Origin: Blastococcus saxobsidens
Lineage (GTDB): Bacteria > Actinomycetota > Actinomycetes > Mycobacteriales > Geodermatophilaceae
Assembly (NCBI RefSeq): GCF_002938435.1
Contig: NZ_POQT01000003.1
Span: forward strand, 1 to 64,000
DNA: 64,000 bases
Direction of reading: 5' to 3'
The notes under the pieces were generated by a model. That model did no database searches and was not told where the DNA came from. It worked only from the letters and a program-made list of their open reading frames with translations. Position numbers and translations under genes: made by a program. This document shows, piece after piece, positions 1-8,489 of this stretch. Within the stretch, counting starts at the first letter, position 1. Each line of letters starts with the position of its first letter.

Positions 1-1994
1 CGGGCGGCGGCGTCGCGCGGGGACGGCTGAACGCCGGCGACGCCCTCGGCCTCCGGTGCCTGGTCCGGGGCGGCCTCGCCGGTCGTGGCGGCGGCCTCCC
101 CGGTCGTGGCGGGGGCCTCCGGGGCGGCGGCCTCCGGGGCGGGGGCCTCCGGGGCGGGGCCGAAGAGCACGTCGAGGGGGTTGGCGCCGGCGCGGGTCTG
201 CGTGACGGCCGACAGCCGCACGACGCGGTCCCGGCCGCTGCGCTTGGCGTCGTAGAGGACGCCGTCGGCCGCCGCGAACAGCGTCTTGCGGTCGTCACCA
301 CGGGTGGCCGAGGCGATGCCGGCGCTGATCGTGACCGGCACGTCGAGGCCCAGGTCGGACCAGGGGTAGCGGGCCACCGAGGCGCGGATGCGCTCCAGGG
401 CGCGTTCGGCCTGCTCGGCGGTGGTCTCCGGCAGGAGGATGACGAACTCGTCGCCTGCCCAGCGGCACACCTCGTCGGTGTCGCGGACACCGGCCACGAG
501 CAGCTCGCCGACGGCGCGCAGGACGGCGTCGCCGCCCGGGTGCCCGATCGCGTCGTTGATCGACTTGAAGCGGTCGACGTCCACGACGGCCAGGGCGGGG
601 ACGTCGCCGGCGGCGAGCAGCCCGTCGAGGCGGGCCTCGGCGTAGCGCCGGTTGGGCAGGTGGGTGAGCGGGTCCTCGTAGGCCTGCCGGCGCAGCTGGC
701 CGGCGGCCCGCTCGGTCTCCAGCAGGCTCTTGCGGCGGCCGAACAGCTCCACCCAGCGGGTGCGCCGCTCGTCGACCCGGTCCAGCTCGTCGGAGAGGTA
801 GGCCTGCAGGTACGGCAGCGCCCGGTCGGCGTCGTTCAGGTCGGCGTGCAGCGTGCACAGCTCGCGCAGGGCGGCGCGGCGCACGCGCGGGAGCCCGTGC
901 TCGGTGGCCAGGTCCAGCGCGGCGACCAGGTGCTCGTCGCCGGCGCGGCCGTCGCCCTTGCGGCGCAGGGCGCGGCCGAGGGCGAGCTGGGCGGAGGCCA
1001 GCCGGGCCCGGTCGGCCGTCGCCGAGGTCAGCCGGACGGCGGCCCGCAGCGGACCGACCGCCGCGGCCTGCTCGCCCATGCCGACCAGGGCCCAGCCGTG
1101 CACGATCTGCGCGGGCACGATGCCGGCCGAGTCCGGCGGCAGCTGGGCCAGCGCCTGCTCGGCCAGCTGCCGCGCCTCGGCGAAGTGGGGGGCCGCGGAC
1201 TCCGGTGCGCCGTCGTCGAGCAGGCCCTCGCCCAGCTCGGCGCACAGCTCGCCCAGCCGGGTGGCGGCCACGGCCACGAGCACGTCGGGGTCGGCGCCGT
1301 CGCGGGCGAGGACGTCGGCGTCGGTCGCCGCGGCGAGCGCCGTCTCGTGCGCGCGTCGCTGGTAGTCCAGCGCCAGCGGCATGAGCTCCAGGTCGGCCAG
1401 CACGCCGGCGAGCGTGCCGAGCGTGTCGACCAGCAGGACGCCGGGCGGCAGGGTCGGGTCGAGCAGGCTCGCGGCCTCCACCGCCTCGTCCATGGCGGCG
1501 TCGATCCGCCGGGACAGCAGCTCGATGCGGGCGTGCCGCGCCAGGCCGGCAGCGCGCTGCAGGTCGTCGTCGGCGGCGTCGAAGGCGGCCTTCGCCGAGC
1601 GGACGAGCGCGATGGCCAGCGCCGCGCGGGAGGCCGACTCCGAACGGGGGTCGGCCTCGCCGCCGGTGCCGTCGAGCAGCTCGGCGACGCCGGCGTGCAG
1701 GTCCAGCGAGGGCTCCGCGGAGGAGTCGGGGGACACCGGATCGCCGACGAGGGTGAAGCCGGCGACGCGCAGCCGGCGGACGAGCAGCTCGGCGCGCAGG
1801 GTGTCGGCCCAGGCCCGGCCCAGCGACATCGGGGCACCCTCGGCCGCGTCGGCGCCCGGAACGGCCGCGACGTAGGGGGACGGGTCCCGCTCGACCCCCG
1901 AGAGCAGCTGCTCGGCGTCGTCGAGCTGCCAGTTGCTGAGGGCGGCGGTCACCCGGTGATGCAGGGCTCCCGGTGGCACCAGCGCACTGTGCAT
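1..1994 (-). CDS. Diguanylate cyclase with helical N-terminus (3' end outside window)
   Basis: The product should make cyclic-di-GMP from two GTP. About 440 residues of Ala/Leu-rich helical sequence (TPR-like, not assigned to a family) precede a GGDEF domain at roughly residues 445-600. The active-site motif is AGDEF within RWAGDEF near residue 513, and RDTD sits exactly five residues before it, which is a complete inhibitory I-site. The domain opens with DPLTHLPNRR and carries DVDRFKSIND. After it comes a tail rich in APEA and TTGEA, probably disordered, which runs off the window. Start is the ATG at 1994; no strong ribosome site is visible. It is a paralogue of the next gene, 86 bp upstream on the same strand. 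The signal sensed is unknown. Confidence 0.88.
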   Translation of the reverse strand, partial: MHSALVPPGALHHRVTAALSNWQLDDAEQLLSGVERDPSPYVAAVPGADAAEGAPMSLGRAWADTLRAELLVRRLRVAGFTLVGDPVSPDSSAEPSLDLHAGVAELLDGTGGEADPRSESASRAALAIALVRSAKAAFDAADDDLQRAAGLARHARIELLSRRIDAAMDEAVEAASLLDPTLPPGVLLVDTLGTLAGVLADLELMPLALDYQRRAHETALAAATDADVLARDGADPDVLVAVAATRLGELCAELGEGLLDDGAPESAAPHFAEARQLAEQALAQLPPDSAGIVPAQIVHGWALVGMGEQAAAVGPLRAAVRLTSATADRARLASAQLALGRALRRKGDGRAGDEHLVAALDLATEHGLPRVRRAALRELCTLHADLNDADRALPYLQAYLSDELDRVDERRTRWVELFGRRKSLLETERAAGQLRRQAYEDPLTHLPNRRYAEARLDGLLAAGDVPALAVVDVDRFKSINDAIGHPGGDAVLRAVGELLVAGVRDTDEVCRWAGDEFVILLPETTAEQAERALERIRASVARYPWSDLGLDVPVTISAGIASATRGDDRKTLFAAADGVLYDAKRSGRDRVVRLSAVTQTRAGANPLDVLFGPAPEAPAPEAAAPEAPATTGEAAATTGEAAPDQAPEAEGVAGVQPSPRDAAA

Positions 1995-2080
1995 GCCGGT
2001 ACCGACGGTGTCGAGAACCGGTGCCGGAACGCGCCGTCCCCTGTCCGTCGCGTCCCTCCCGTCCCACGCGTGCGGAAAGG

Positions 2081-3766
2081 TCACGCGCCGGTCCCGCGGA
2101 TGCGCCGCGCCTCGCGGAGGACGTCCGGAGGGGCGTACGCCCGCACCCGGTTGCGCCCGCCGCGCTTGGCGGAGAAGAGGTGCAGGTCGGCGGTGTCGAA
2201 CAGCGCCCGCCAGCCGAGGACGGGGCCGGGCTGGCCGGCGGGGACCGCCGGGGCGGTGGCCACCCCGATGCTGACCGTCACCGCGGCGGAGAGCTCGAGC
2301 TCGGTCCAGTCGGCCTCGGCGACGGCGGAGCGCAGCCGCTCCATGACGACCACGGCCTGCGCCTCGGTCGCCGTCGGGAGCACCACCAGGAACTCGTCAC
2401 CGGCCCAGCGGTACACCTCGTCACCGTTGCGGCTGTGCTCGCGCAGCAGGTCGGCGACCCGGCGCAGGACGGCGTCCCCGTGGGTGTGCGACGCCTTGTC
2501 GTTGACCTCCTTGAACCGGTCGACGTCGACGACGGCGAGCGACAGCGGCTCCTCGCCCAGCCGCAGGGCACCCAGCCGGCGCTCGGCGCTGCGCCGGTTG
2601 CCCAGCCCGGTGAGCGGGTCCTCCAGGGCGTGCCGGCGCAGCATCGCCGCCTGGCGCTCGGCCTCCCGCAGCCGGCTGCGGCGCACGAACATCTCCGCCC
2701 ACATCTCGCGGCCGCGGGCGTGCGCCCGGCCGGTGTCGGCGCGGTAGGCCTCCAGCCAGTGCAGCGCCTCCGCGGTGCGCCCCAGCTCGGCGTTGTCCTG
2801 CCCCAGCTCCAGGAGGGCCTGCCGGTAGCGGCGCCGGTCACCGGTGGAGGCGAACGCGCCGGCGGCGTCGACCAGCAGGTCGATGGCCTCCTCGCCCACG
2901 GCGACGTCGCCGTCCCGCCGGGACAGCGCGCGCAGCAGCCGGGCCAGTGCCTGATCGGTGTAGCCGCGCAGCCACACGCCGCCGTCGCGCTGGACCGAGC
3001 GGCGGACGCGGCGCAGCGGACCGAGGGCGGCGTCGGGCTCCCCGCTGACGACGAGCGCCCAGGCGTGCACGACGTCGAGCAGGTCGCGCTCGCCCGCCTC
3101 CGGCTCCCACGGCAGCTCGCGGGCCGCGGTGGCGCAGGCGATCGCCTCCGTGGCCAGCTCGGCGGCGCGGTCGGTCCGGCCGCGGCGGTGCAGGGTCTGG
3201 GCCAGCTCGGCGTGCTGGCGCGCCCCGAGCAGCAGCAGTCGTCCGTGGTCGCCGACATCGGGCAGGGCCGCGGCCACCTGGTGCCCGCGGACGGCGTGCG
3301 CGACGGCGAGTTCCTCCAGGTCCAGCCCGCACAGGGTGAGCGACACCCAGCGGTGCGCCTGCAGCAGGGCGCGGGAGGGCTGCGCCGACGGGCCGTCGGT
3401 CAGCAGGCTGGCGTCGACGGCGAGCAGCATCGCGTGGTCGAAGTGGTCGGCGGTCATCTCGACGTGCGACAGGTAGGCCATGAGCAGCGCGGTCTCCGAG
3501 GAGACCGGGCAGCGCTCGAACAGGTCCCGGGCCGCGGTGACCTCCGCCGCGGCGGTGTCCGGGTCGCCGTCGAGGGTGGCCCGCCGGGCCGCCAGGGCGT
3601 GCCGCCAGGCGGTCCAGGCCGGATCGCAGCCGTCGGCGAAGGTGTCCACGGACTCGTCGAGCAGCTCGAGGAACGGGCCGGGGTCCTCGACGTGGCTGGC
3701 GTCGAGGTACCGCCACAGCGCGGCCTGGAGGACTCCGGGGGCGACACGGGCCGGGCCGGGGGTCAC
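2081..3766 (-). CDS. Diguanylate cyclase with TPR-like N-terminus
   Basis: A 561-residue paralogue of the gene downstream of it. About 375 residues of repeated Ala/Leu helices resemble TPR-type repeats, without signal peptide or membrane segment, so a cytoplasmic protein is expected. The GGDEF domain starts at DPLTGLGNRR and has DVDRFKEVND, the active-site motif AGDEF near residue 455, and RNGD five residues before it (I-site). The GTG start at 3766 is preferred because GGAGGA lies just upstream. Longer in-frame starts would run into pheA, which begins on the other strand at 3874. Cyclic-di-GMP synthesis is expected; the input signal is not apparent. Confidence 0.88.
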   Translation of the reverse strand: MTPGPARVAPGVLQAALWRYLDASHVEDPGPFLELLDESVDTFADGCDPAWTAWRHALAARRATLDGDPDTAAAEVTAARDLFERCPVSSETALLMAYLSHVEMTADHFDHAMLLAVDASLLTDGPSAQPSRALLQAHRWVSLTLCGLDLEELAVAHAVRGHQVAAALPDVGDHGRLLLLGARQHAELAQTLHRRGRTDRAAELATEAIACATAARELPWEPEAGERDLLDVVHAWALVVSGEPDAALGPLRRVRRSVQRDGGVWLRGYTDQALARLLRALSRRDGDVAVGEEAIDLLVDAAGAFASTGDRRRYRQALLELGQDNAELGRTAEALHWLEAYRADTGRAHARGREMWAEMFVRRSRLREAERQAAMLRRHALEDPLTGLGNRRSAERRLGALRLGEEPLSLAVVDVDRFKEVNDKASHTHGDAVLRRVADLLREHSRNGDEVYRWAGDEFLVVLPTATEAQAVVVMERLRSAVAEADWTELELSAAVTVSIGVATAPAVPAGQPGPVLGWRALFDTADLHLFSAKRGGRNRVRAYAPPDVLREARRIRGTGA

Positions 3767-3861
3767 CTGTCCTCCACTCGGGTTCGGCGGCCAGCGGGCC
3801 GGTCCTGCCGGTAGCGAGGCCGATCCTCCCGGGCGGGACGTGCACCTCGTCCCGTCGGCAC

Positions 3862-3867
3862 TACCCT
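3862..3867 (+). promoter_or_regulatory. -10 element (TACCCT) of pheA
   Basis: TACCCT ends six nucleotides before the pheA ATG, and there is no Shine-Dalgarno sequence. Transcription should therefore start at or next to the ATG and give a leaderless mRNA. Inference from spacing. Confidence 0.5.
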
Positions 3868-3873
3868 CGTCGG

Positions 3874-4821
3874 ATGCCCGGGATGCCGCCCAGTACACCT
3901 CCGACGCGATTCGTGTACCTGGGGCCCGAGGGTACCTTCACCGAAACGGCGCTGAGCAGGGCGATTACGTCGACGGAGGGATCCCACGACCCCCGGCCGA
4001 GTGTCGCCGCCGCGCTGTCCGCCGTCCGGTCGGGTGACGCCGACGCCGCGCTGGTGCCGTTCGAGAACTCCGTCGAGGGCTCGGTGCCCGCGACGATGGA
4101 CGGCCTGGCCGACGGCGAGCCGCTCGTCATCACCCGCGAGGTGTTCCTCGAGGTCGCCTTCGTGCTCGCCGTGCGCCCCGGCACGGCCCTGGCCGACGTC
4201 CGTTCGCTGGCCAGCCACCCGCACGCCCTGGCCCAGACCAGCCGGCGGTTGGCCGAGCTGCTGCCCGGCGCTCCCCCCGTGCCGGCGACCTCGACGGCGG
4301 CGGCCGCGGCGGCGGTGGCGGCCGGCGAGGTGGACGCCGCGGTCTGCGCGCCGATCGCGGCGTCCCGCTACGGGCTGGAGATCCTCGCCGACGACGTCGC
4401 CGACCACGCCGGGGCCGTCACCCGCTTCGTGCTGGTCAGCCGCCCAGGGCCCCTGCCCCCGCCCACCGGCAACGACAAGACGTCGCTGGTCGCGGTGGTG
4501 GGGGACCGGACCGGCGCCCTGCTGGAGCTGCTGACCGAGTTCTCCGTGCGGGGGATCAGCCTCACCCGCATCGAGTCGCGCCCGACCCGGCAGCGGCTCG
4601 GGGTCTACTCCTTCTCGCTGGACTGCGAGGGGCACGTGGCCGAGGCCCGGGTGGGGGAGGCACTGGCCGCCCTGCACCGGCTGTGCGACGACGTCCGCTT
4701 CCTCGGGTCCTACCCGCGGGAGGACGGCCGGGAGAACCGGACGGTGCCGGCGGAGTCCGCCGACGCCGCGTTCGCCGACGCCGAGGACTGGCTGGCCCGC
4801 CTCCGGTCCGGCGAGCTCTGA
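3874..4821 (+). CDS. pheA: Prephenate dehydratase
   Basis: Converts prephenate to phenylpyruvate in phenylalanine synthesis. The 315-residue protein is monofunctional, with no chorismate mutase part. The N-terminal catalytic region shows YLGPEGTFTETAL, VPFENSVEGSV and a TSTAAAA stretch. The C-terminal ACT domain from about residue 205 includes the ESRPTR phenylalanine-binding motif (residues about 229-234) and should confer feedback control by phenylalanine. The ATG at 3874 is six nucleotides after a TACCCT hexamer; a second ATG at 3883 is possible. It converges with the ketopantoate reductase gene, 43 bp apart. Confidence 0.95.
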   Translation: MPGMPPSTPPTRFVYLGPEGTFTETALSRAITSTEGSHDPRPSVAAALSAVRSGDADAALVPFENSVEGSVPATMDGLADGEPLVITREVFLEVAFVLAVRPGTALADVRSLASHPHALAQTSRRLAELLPGAPPVPATSTAAAAAAVAAGEVDAAVCAPIAASRYGLEILADDVADHAGAVTRFVLVSRPGPLPPPTGNDKTSLVAVVGDRTGALLELLTEFSVRGISLTRIESRPTRQRLGVYSFSLDCEGHVAEARVGEALAALHRLCDDVRFLGSYPREDGRENRTVPAESADAAFADAEDWLARLRSGEL

Positions 4822-4864
4822 GCTCCGCCGCCCCGTTCTCCGGCGGACGGTGCACTCTCCGCCG

Positions 4865-5752
4865 TCAGCGCAGGCGGGTGCGCAGCTCCTCGACGATCCG
4901 CCGGGTGACCGGCACCTCGACGCCGTGCCGGTCGGCCGCCCGCAGCACCGCGCCGCCGATGGCCTCGAGCTCGGTGGGGTTGTCGTCGGCGGCGTCCCGC
5001 TGCATCGACGAGCGCATCTCCGCGGGCAGCGACCAGGCGAAGTCCCGGGTGGCGGCGGGATCGGGCGTCGCTCCCTCGGCACGGGCGACGGCGGCGACCT
5101 CGGTGATGACGGCGGTGAGCTCCTCGCCGTGCCGGTCGCGCACCGCGCCCAGCGGCTGCTGCGCCCGGGTGGTGAGCAGCGCCATCGGTCCGAGGAAGCA
5201 GAGCTTGTCCCACAGCAGGCCGGCCTCATCGGGGCGGACGGTGACGTCCACCCCCGCCGCCTCCAGGGCCGCGGCCAGCTCCTCGGCGCCGGGTGCCAGC
5301 TGGACGGCGGCGAGCCGGCCCTCGTGCCGGATCACCCCGGGCCCGGGCCGGGAGGCGAAGACCCGGATCGTGCCCGCGACCACGCGGGCGGCGGGGTAGC
5401 GCTCGCGGAGCAGCGCCAGGTGCTCGACGCCGTTGAGCAGCGGCACGACCACGGCGTCGCCGAGCACGTCGGCGGGCACCCGGGCGAGCGCGTCGTCCAG
5501 CTGGGTCGCCTTCGTCGTCACCAGCAGGACGTCGACCGGCTCGTCCAGCGCGGTCGCGCCGCGCACCTGCGCCGTCAGCTCGCCGAAGCGGTCGCTGGAG
5601 AGCCGCAGCCCGGCGCGGTCGAGGTGGGCCGCGGTCTCCTCCCGGGCGAGGCAGGTGACCGCCTGCCCCTGCCGGGCGAGGAGGACGGCGAGCAGCCCGC
5701 CCACGCCGCCGGGCCCGAGGACGGCGATCTGCAAGGGGTGCGCGGCAGCCAT
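4865..5752 (-). CDS. panE: 2-dehydropantoate 2-reductase (ketopantoate reductase)
   Basis: NADPH-dependent reduction of ketopantoate to pantoate in pantothenate and CoA synthesis. The N-terminal Rossmann motif is VLGPGGVGG, followed by LVTTKAT and PLLNGVEH, both typical of the ApbA/PanE family. The helical C-terminal domain has the conserved lysine in WDKLCFLGP and a SMQRD segment matching the substrate-binding SSMLQD region. The ATG at 5752 starts close to the Rossmann fold; an in-frame GTG at 5773 would add seven residues. Paralogues of this family may act on other 2-oxoacids, so the substrate is inferred. Confidence 0.85.
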   Translation of the reverse strand: MAAAHPLQIAVLGPGGVGGLLAVLLARQGQAVTCLAREETAAHLDRAGLRLSSDRFGELTAQVRGATALDEPVDVLLVTTKATQLDDALARVPADVLGDAVVVPLLNGVEHLALLRERYPAARVVAGTIRVFASRPGPGVIRHEGRLAAVQLAPGAEELAAALEAAGVDVTVRPDEAGLLWDKLCFLGPMALLTTRAQQPLGAVRDRHGEELTAVITEVAAVARAEGATPDPAATRDFAWSLPAEMRSSMQRDAADDNPTELEAIGGAVLRAADRHGVEVPVTRRIVEELRTRLR

Positions 5753-5806
5753 GCCTCCCAGCCTGTCACCCACCCGGTGTCCGCGCCGGAGCCCACTCGC
5801 CGCCCG

Positions 5807-7930
5807 TCACCCCGCCGTCGCGCCGGCGAGCTTCCGTTCCTCCTCGGGCTCGGCCTGGCGCCGGGCCAGCCGGCCGGGCCACCACACGCGGTCCCCGACG
5901 ACCGCGACGGCCGCCGGCACGATCAGCGACCGGACTACGAAGGTGTCGAGCAGGACGCCGAAGCCGACCAGGAACGAAAGCTGGACCAGGAAGAGCAGCG
6001 GCAGGACCGACAGCGCGCCGAAGGTGGCGGCCAGGACCATGCCGGCGGAGGTGATCACGCCGCCGGTGACCGCCAGCGCACGCAGGACACCGTCGCGGGC
6101 GCCGTGCTGGGCGGACTCCTCGCGGGCCCGTGTCATCAGGAAGATGTTGTAGTCGATCCCCAGCGCCACGAGGAACACGAAGCCGATCAGCAGGATGCCG
6201 GGATCGCTGCCGGGGAAGCCGAAGACGTCGTCGAACAGCAGCGCGGCGACGCCGACCGTGGCGGCGACGCTGAGCACCACGGTGGCGATCAGCAGCAGGG
6301 GCGCCACGAGCGAGCGCAGCAGTACCGCGAGCACGATGGTGATGACCAGCAGCACGGCCGGGACGATCACCCGGAGGTCGCGGGCCGCGCTCTCCCGGGC
6401 GTCGAGGTTGCTCGCCGTCTCGCCGCCCACCAGCGCCGCCGGGTTGGCGTCGTCGAGCGCCGTCCGGAGCACCTGCACCGTCTCGATGGCCGCGACGCTG
6501 TCCGGTGCGACGTCGAGGGTGGCGTCGAGGCGGACCTGCCCGTCCACGACGACCGGGTCGGCGCCCGGCACCGGCGGGCCCTCGCCGGTGAACGGCGCCA
6601 CCGACGCGACGCCGTCCGTCGCCGCTGCCGCCTCGGCGACGGCGGGCCAGTTGTCCTCCGGCGTGATGATCGTCGCCGGGCTGGCGACACCGGCCTCGAA
6701 GTGCCGGCCCAGCGCCTCCTGCCCCGCCACTCCGTCCGACTCGCCCTGGATGGCCTCGGAGAACGCGATGCCGTCGGCGTCGTAGGTGGGGGCGAAGACC
6801 GCGGCGGCGACCAGCGAGAGCACGCTGATCGCGAGCACGCGGCGGGGTCGGCGGCCGACCAGGCGGGCCACCCGCCGCCACCCGCGGCCCTCGGAAGGCT
6901 CGACGCCGTACCGCGGGCGGAAGGGCCAGAAGGCGGCGCGGCCGAGCAGGGTCAGCGCCGCCGGCAGGAACGTCAGGGCGGCGACGACGGCAAGGGTGAC
7001 GCTGACCGCGGAGATCGGGCCGAGACCGCGGTTGGAGCCGAGGTCGGAGAACAGCAGGCAGAGCACGCCGAGCACCACGGTGGCCCCGGAGGCGACGATC
7101 GGCTCCCACGACTGGCGCAGCGCGATCCGCATGGCGGCGTACTTCGACTCCTCGCGGCGCAGTTCCTCCCGGAAGCGGGCCACGAGCAGCAGTCCGTAGT
7201 CGGTGGCCGCACCCACGACGAGGATCGCCGCGATGCCCTGGCTCTGGCCGTTGACGGTGATGGCGCCCGCGTCGGCGAGCAGGTAGGCGACCGCGTTGGC
7301 CGCGGTCAGCGCCAGCCCGGCCGTCCCGATGACCAGCAGCGGCAGGACCGGGCTGCGGTAGACGACGAGCAGGATGAGCAGCACGATGCCGAACGCCGCG
7401 AGGAGCAGCAGCCCGTCGATGCCGGCGAAGCCGTTGGCGAAGTCGGCGAAGATCCCCGCGGGGCCGGTCACGAAGGAGTCGGTGCCCTCGACGGCGACGG
7501 CCGCGCGCAGGTCCTCGACGACGACGACCAGCTCGTCGCCCAGGTCGGGGCTGAGCGGGAGCAGCGCCTGGACCGCTTCGCCGTCCTCGGACGGGATGGG
7601 CGGGGAGGCGCGGCCGGCCAGCGCGCCGGCCTCCTCGGCCACCTGCGTCGCCTCGGCGACGCGGTCGCCGATCTCGGCGAGTGTCGCCTGGTCGATGCCG
7701 TCCGGCGCCTCCCAGAGCAGCACCGCGGGGATCGCTTTGGTGGACTGGAAGCCGCTCTGGAGCTCCTGGACGCGGGTGGACTCCGCGCTGTCCGGGAGGA
7801 ACGCGGCGACGTCGTTCTCCTGCAGGCCGGTCAGCTTCGCGCCGAGGATGTTGAGCGGTCCGGCGGCGACCAGCCACACCAGCAGGACGGCGAGAGGGAG
7901 GAGCCAGCGGAGGGAGCGACGGCGAGGCAT
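5807..7930 (-). CDS. MMPL-family RND transporter
   Basis: A 707-residue inner-membrane proton-driven exporter of the MmpL type. It shows the internal duplication of the family: one membrane segment, an extracellular porter domain, a block of five to six helices, and the same again. An Asp-Tyr pair expected to relay protons lies in each block: TDYGLLL near residue 243 and IDYNIFL near residue 593. AAGGGG sits just before the ATG at 7930. A MarR-type regulator is divergent, with an inverted repeat between the two genes, so ligand-controlled efflux is the likely role. The substrate cannot be read from sequence; mycobacterial relatives move lipids. Confidence 0.92.
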   Translation of the reverse strand: MPRRRSLRWLLPLAVLLVWLVAAGPLNILGAKLTGLQENDVAAFLPDSAESTRVQELQSGFQSTKAIPAVLLWEAPDGIDQATLAEIGDRVAEATQVAEEAGALAGRASPPIPSEDGEAVQALLPLSPDLGDELVVVVEDLRAAVAVEGTDSFVTGPAGIFADFANGFAGIDGLLLLAAFGIVLLILLVVYRSPVLPLLVIGTAGLALTAANAVAYLLADAGAITVNGQSQGIAAILVVGAATDYGLLLVARFREELRREESKYAAMRIALRQSWEPIVASGATVVLGVLCLLFSDLGSNRGLGPISAVSVTLAVVAALTFLPAALTLLGRAAFWPFRPRYGVEPSEGRGWRRVARLVGRRPRRVLAISVLSLVAAAVFAPTYDADGIAFSEAIQGESDGVAGQEALGRHFEAGVASPATIITPEDNWPAVAEAAAATDGVASVAPFTGEGPPVPGADPVVVDGQVRLDATLDVAPDSVAAIETVQVLRTALDDANPAALVGGETASNLDARESAARDLRVIVPAVLLVITIVLAVLLRSLVAPLLLIATVVLSVAATVGVAALLFDDVFGFPGSDPGILLIGFVFLVALGIDYNIFLMTRAREESAQHGARDGVLRALAVTGGVITSAGMVLAATFGALSVLPLLFLVQLSFLVGFGVLLDTFVVRSLIVPAAVAVVGDRVWWPGRLARRQAEPEEERKLAGATAG

Positions 7931-7950
7931 GATTCCCCTTGATGGTCAAT

Positions 7951-7969
7951 TATCTCGATGGTCGAGATA
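7951..7969. promoter_or_regulatory. Inverted-repeat operator between mmpL and marR
   Basis: TATCTCGA and TCGAGATA form perfect 8-bp arms around a TGG spacer. The site lies 21 bp before the transporter start and 44 bp before the regulator start. Size and placement fit a MarR dimer repressing both divergent genes. AT-rich for this genome, so it probably overlaps promoters. Confidence 0.75.
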
Positions 7970-8012
7970 TTAACGGGTGGTTCGGCCCGGCGCGACAGAG
8001 ACGGAGGTCCCG

Positions 8013-8489
8013 GTGACGAGAGATGCGGCTGCGCGTCAGGAGATCGCGCTCCTCCTTCGCCGGCTGAACGTCGAGCTGGATGCAGTCGGCCAGCGGTTCG
8101 CCGAGCGGCACGGCCTCAACCGCACCGACGTGCGGGCGCTCGTGGCGATCATGGACGCCGCCCGGCGGGGGGAGGCCCTCACGGCCGGCCGCCTGGGAGA
8201 GGCCGTGGACCTGCGGTCGGCCTCGGTGACCGCGCTGGTGGACCGGCTGGAGAAGGTCGGGCACGTGCGGCGGGTGCGCGACCCCGAGGACCGGCGCCGG
8301 GTGAGCCTGGAGATGTCGGACTCGGCGATGGCGGCCGGCGCCGAGCACTTCGGCGGCCTCGCCCGCGACCTGGTCGGCGCGATGGCGGCTTACACGGACG
8401 ACGAGCTGGCGGTCGTGCACCGCTGGCTCGAGGACATGACCGCCGTCATCGAGGCGCACGCCCGGGCCGGCGGTCCGCCCGGGGCCTAG
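8013..8489 (+). CDS. MarR-family transcriptional regulator
   Basis: A 158-residue winged-helix regulator. The DNA-binding core includes LGEAVDLRSASVTALVDRLE and the wing VRDPEDRRRVSLEM, both MarR-like. The GTG at 8013 is preferred over an upstream in-frame GTG at 7977 because GGAGG sits five nucleotides before it. It is divergent from the MMPL exporter, and a palindrome between them is the obvious target. Its stop codon TAG overlaps the stop of the next gene on the other strand: the four bases CTAG at 8486-8489 supply both stops. Confidence 0.9.
   Translation: MTRDAAARQEIALLLRRLNVELDAVGQRFAERHGLNRTDVRALVAIMDAARRGEALTAGRLGEAVDLRSASVTALVDRLEKVGHVRRVRDPEDRRRVSLEMSDSAMAAGAEHFGGLARDLVGAMAAYTDDELAVVHRWLEDMTAVIEAHARAGGPPGA

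Noticed and set aside
540-3814. Very long open frames on the plus strand opposite the two diguanylate cyclases
   Set aside because: They are Gly/Arg/Gln-rich shadows of the minus-strand genes caused by high GC at third positions; the minus-strand frames hold the GGDEF motifs.
3767-3898. Longer start for the second diguanylate cyclase
   Set aside because: It would overlap the pheA start and promoter on the other strand, while GTG 3766 has a strong ribosome site.
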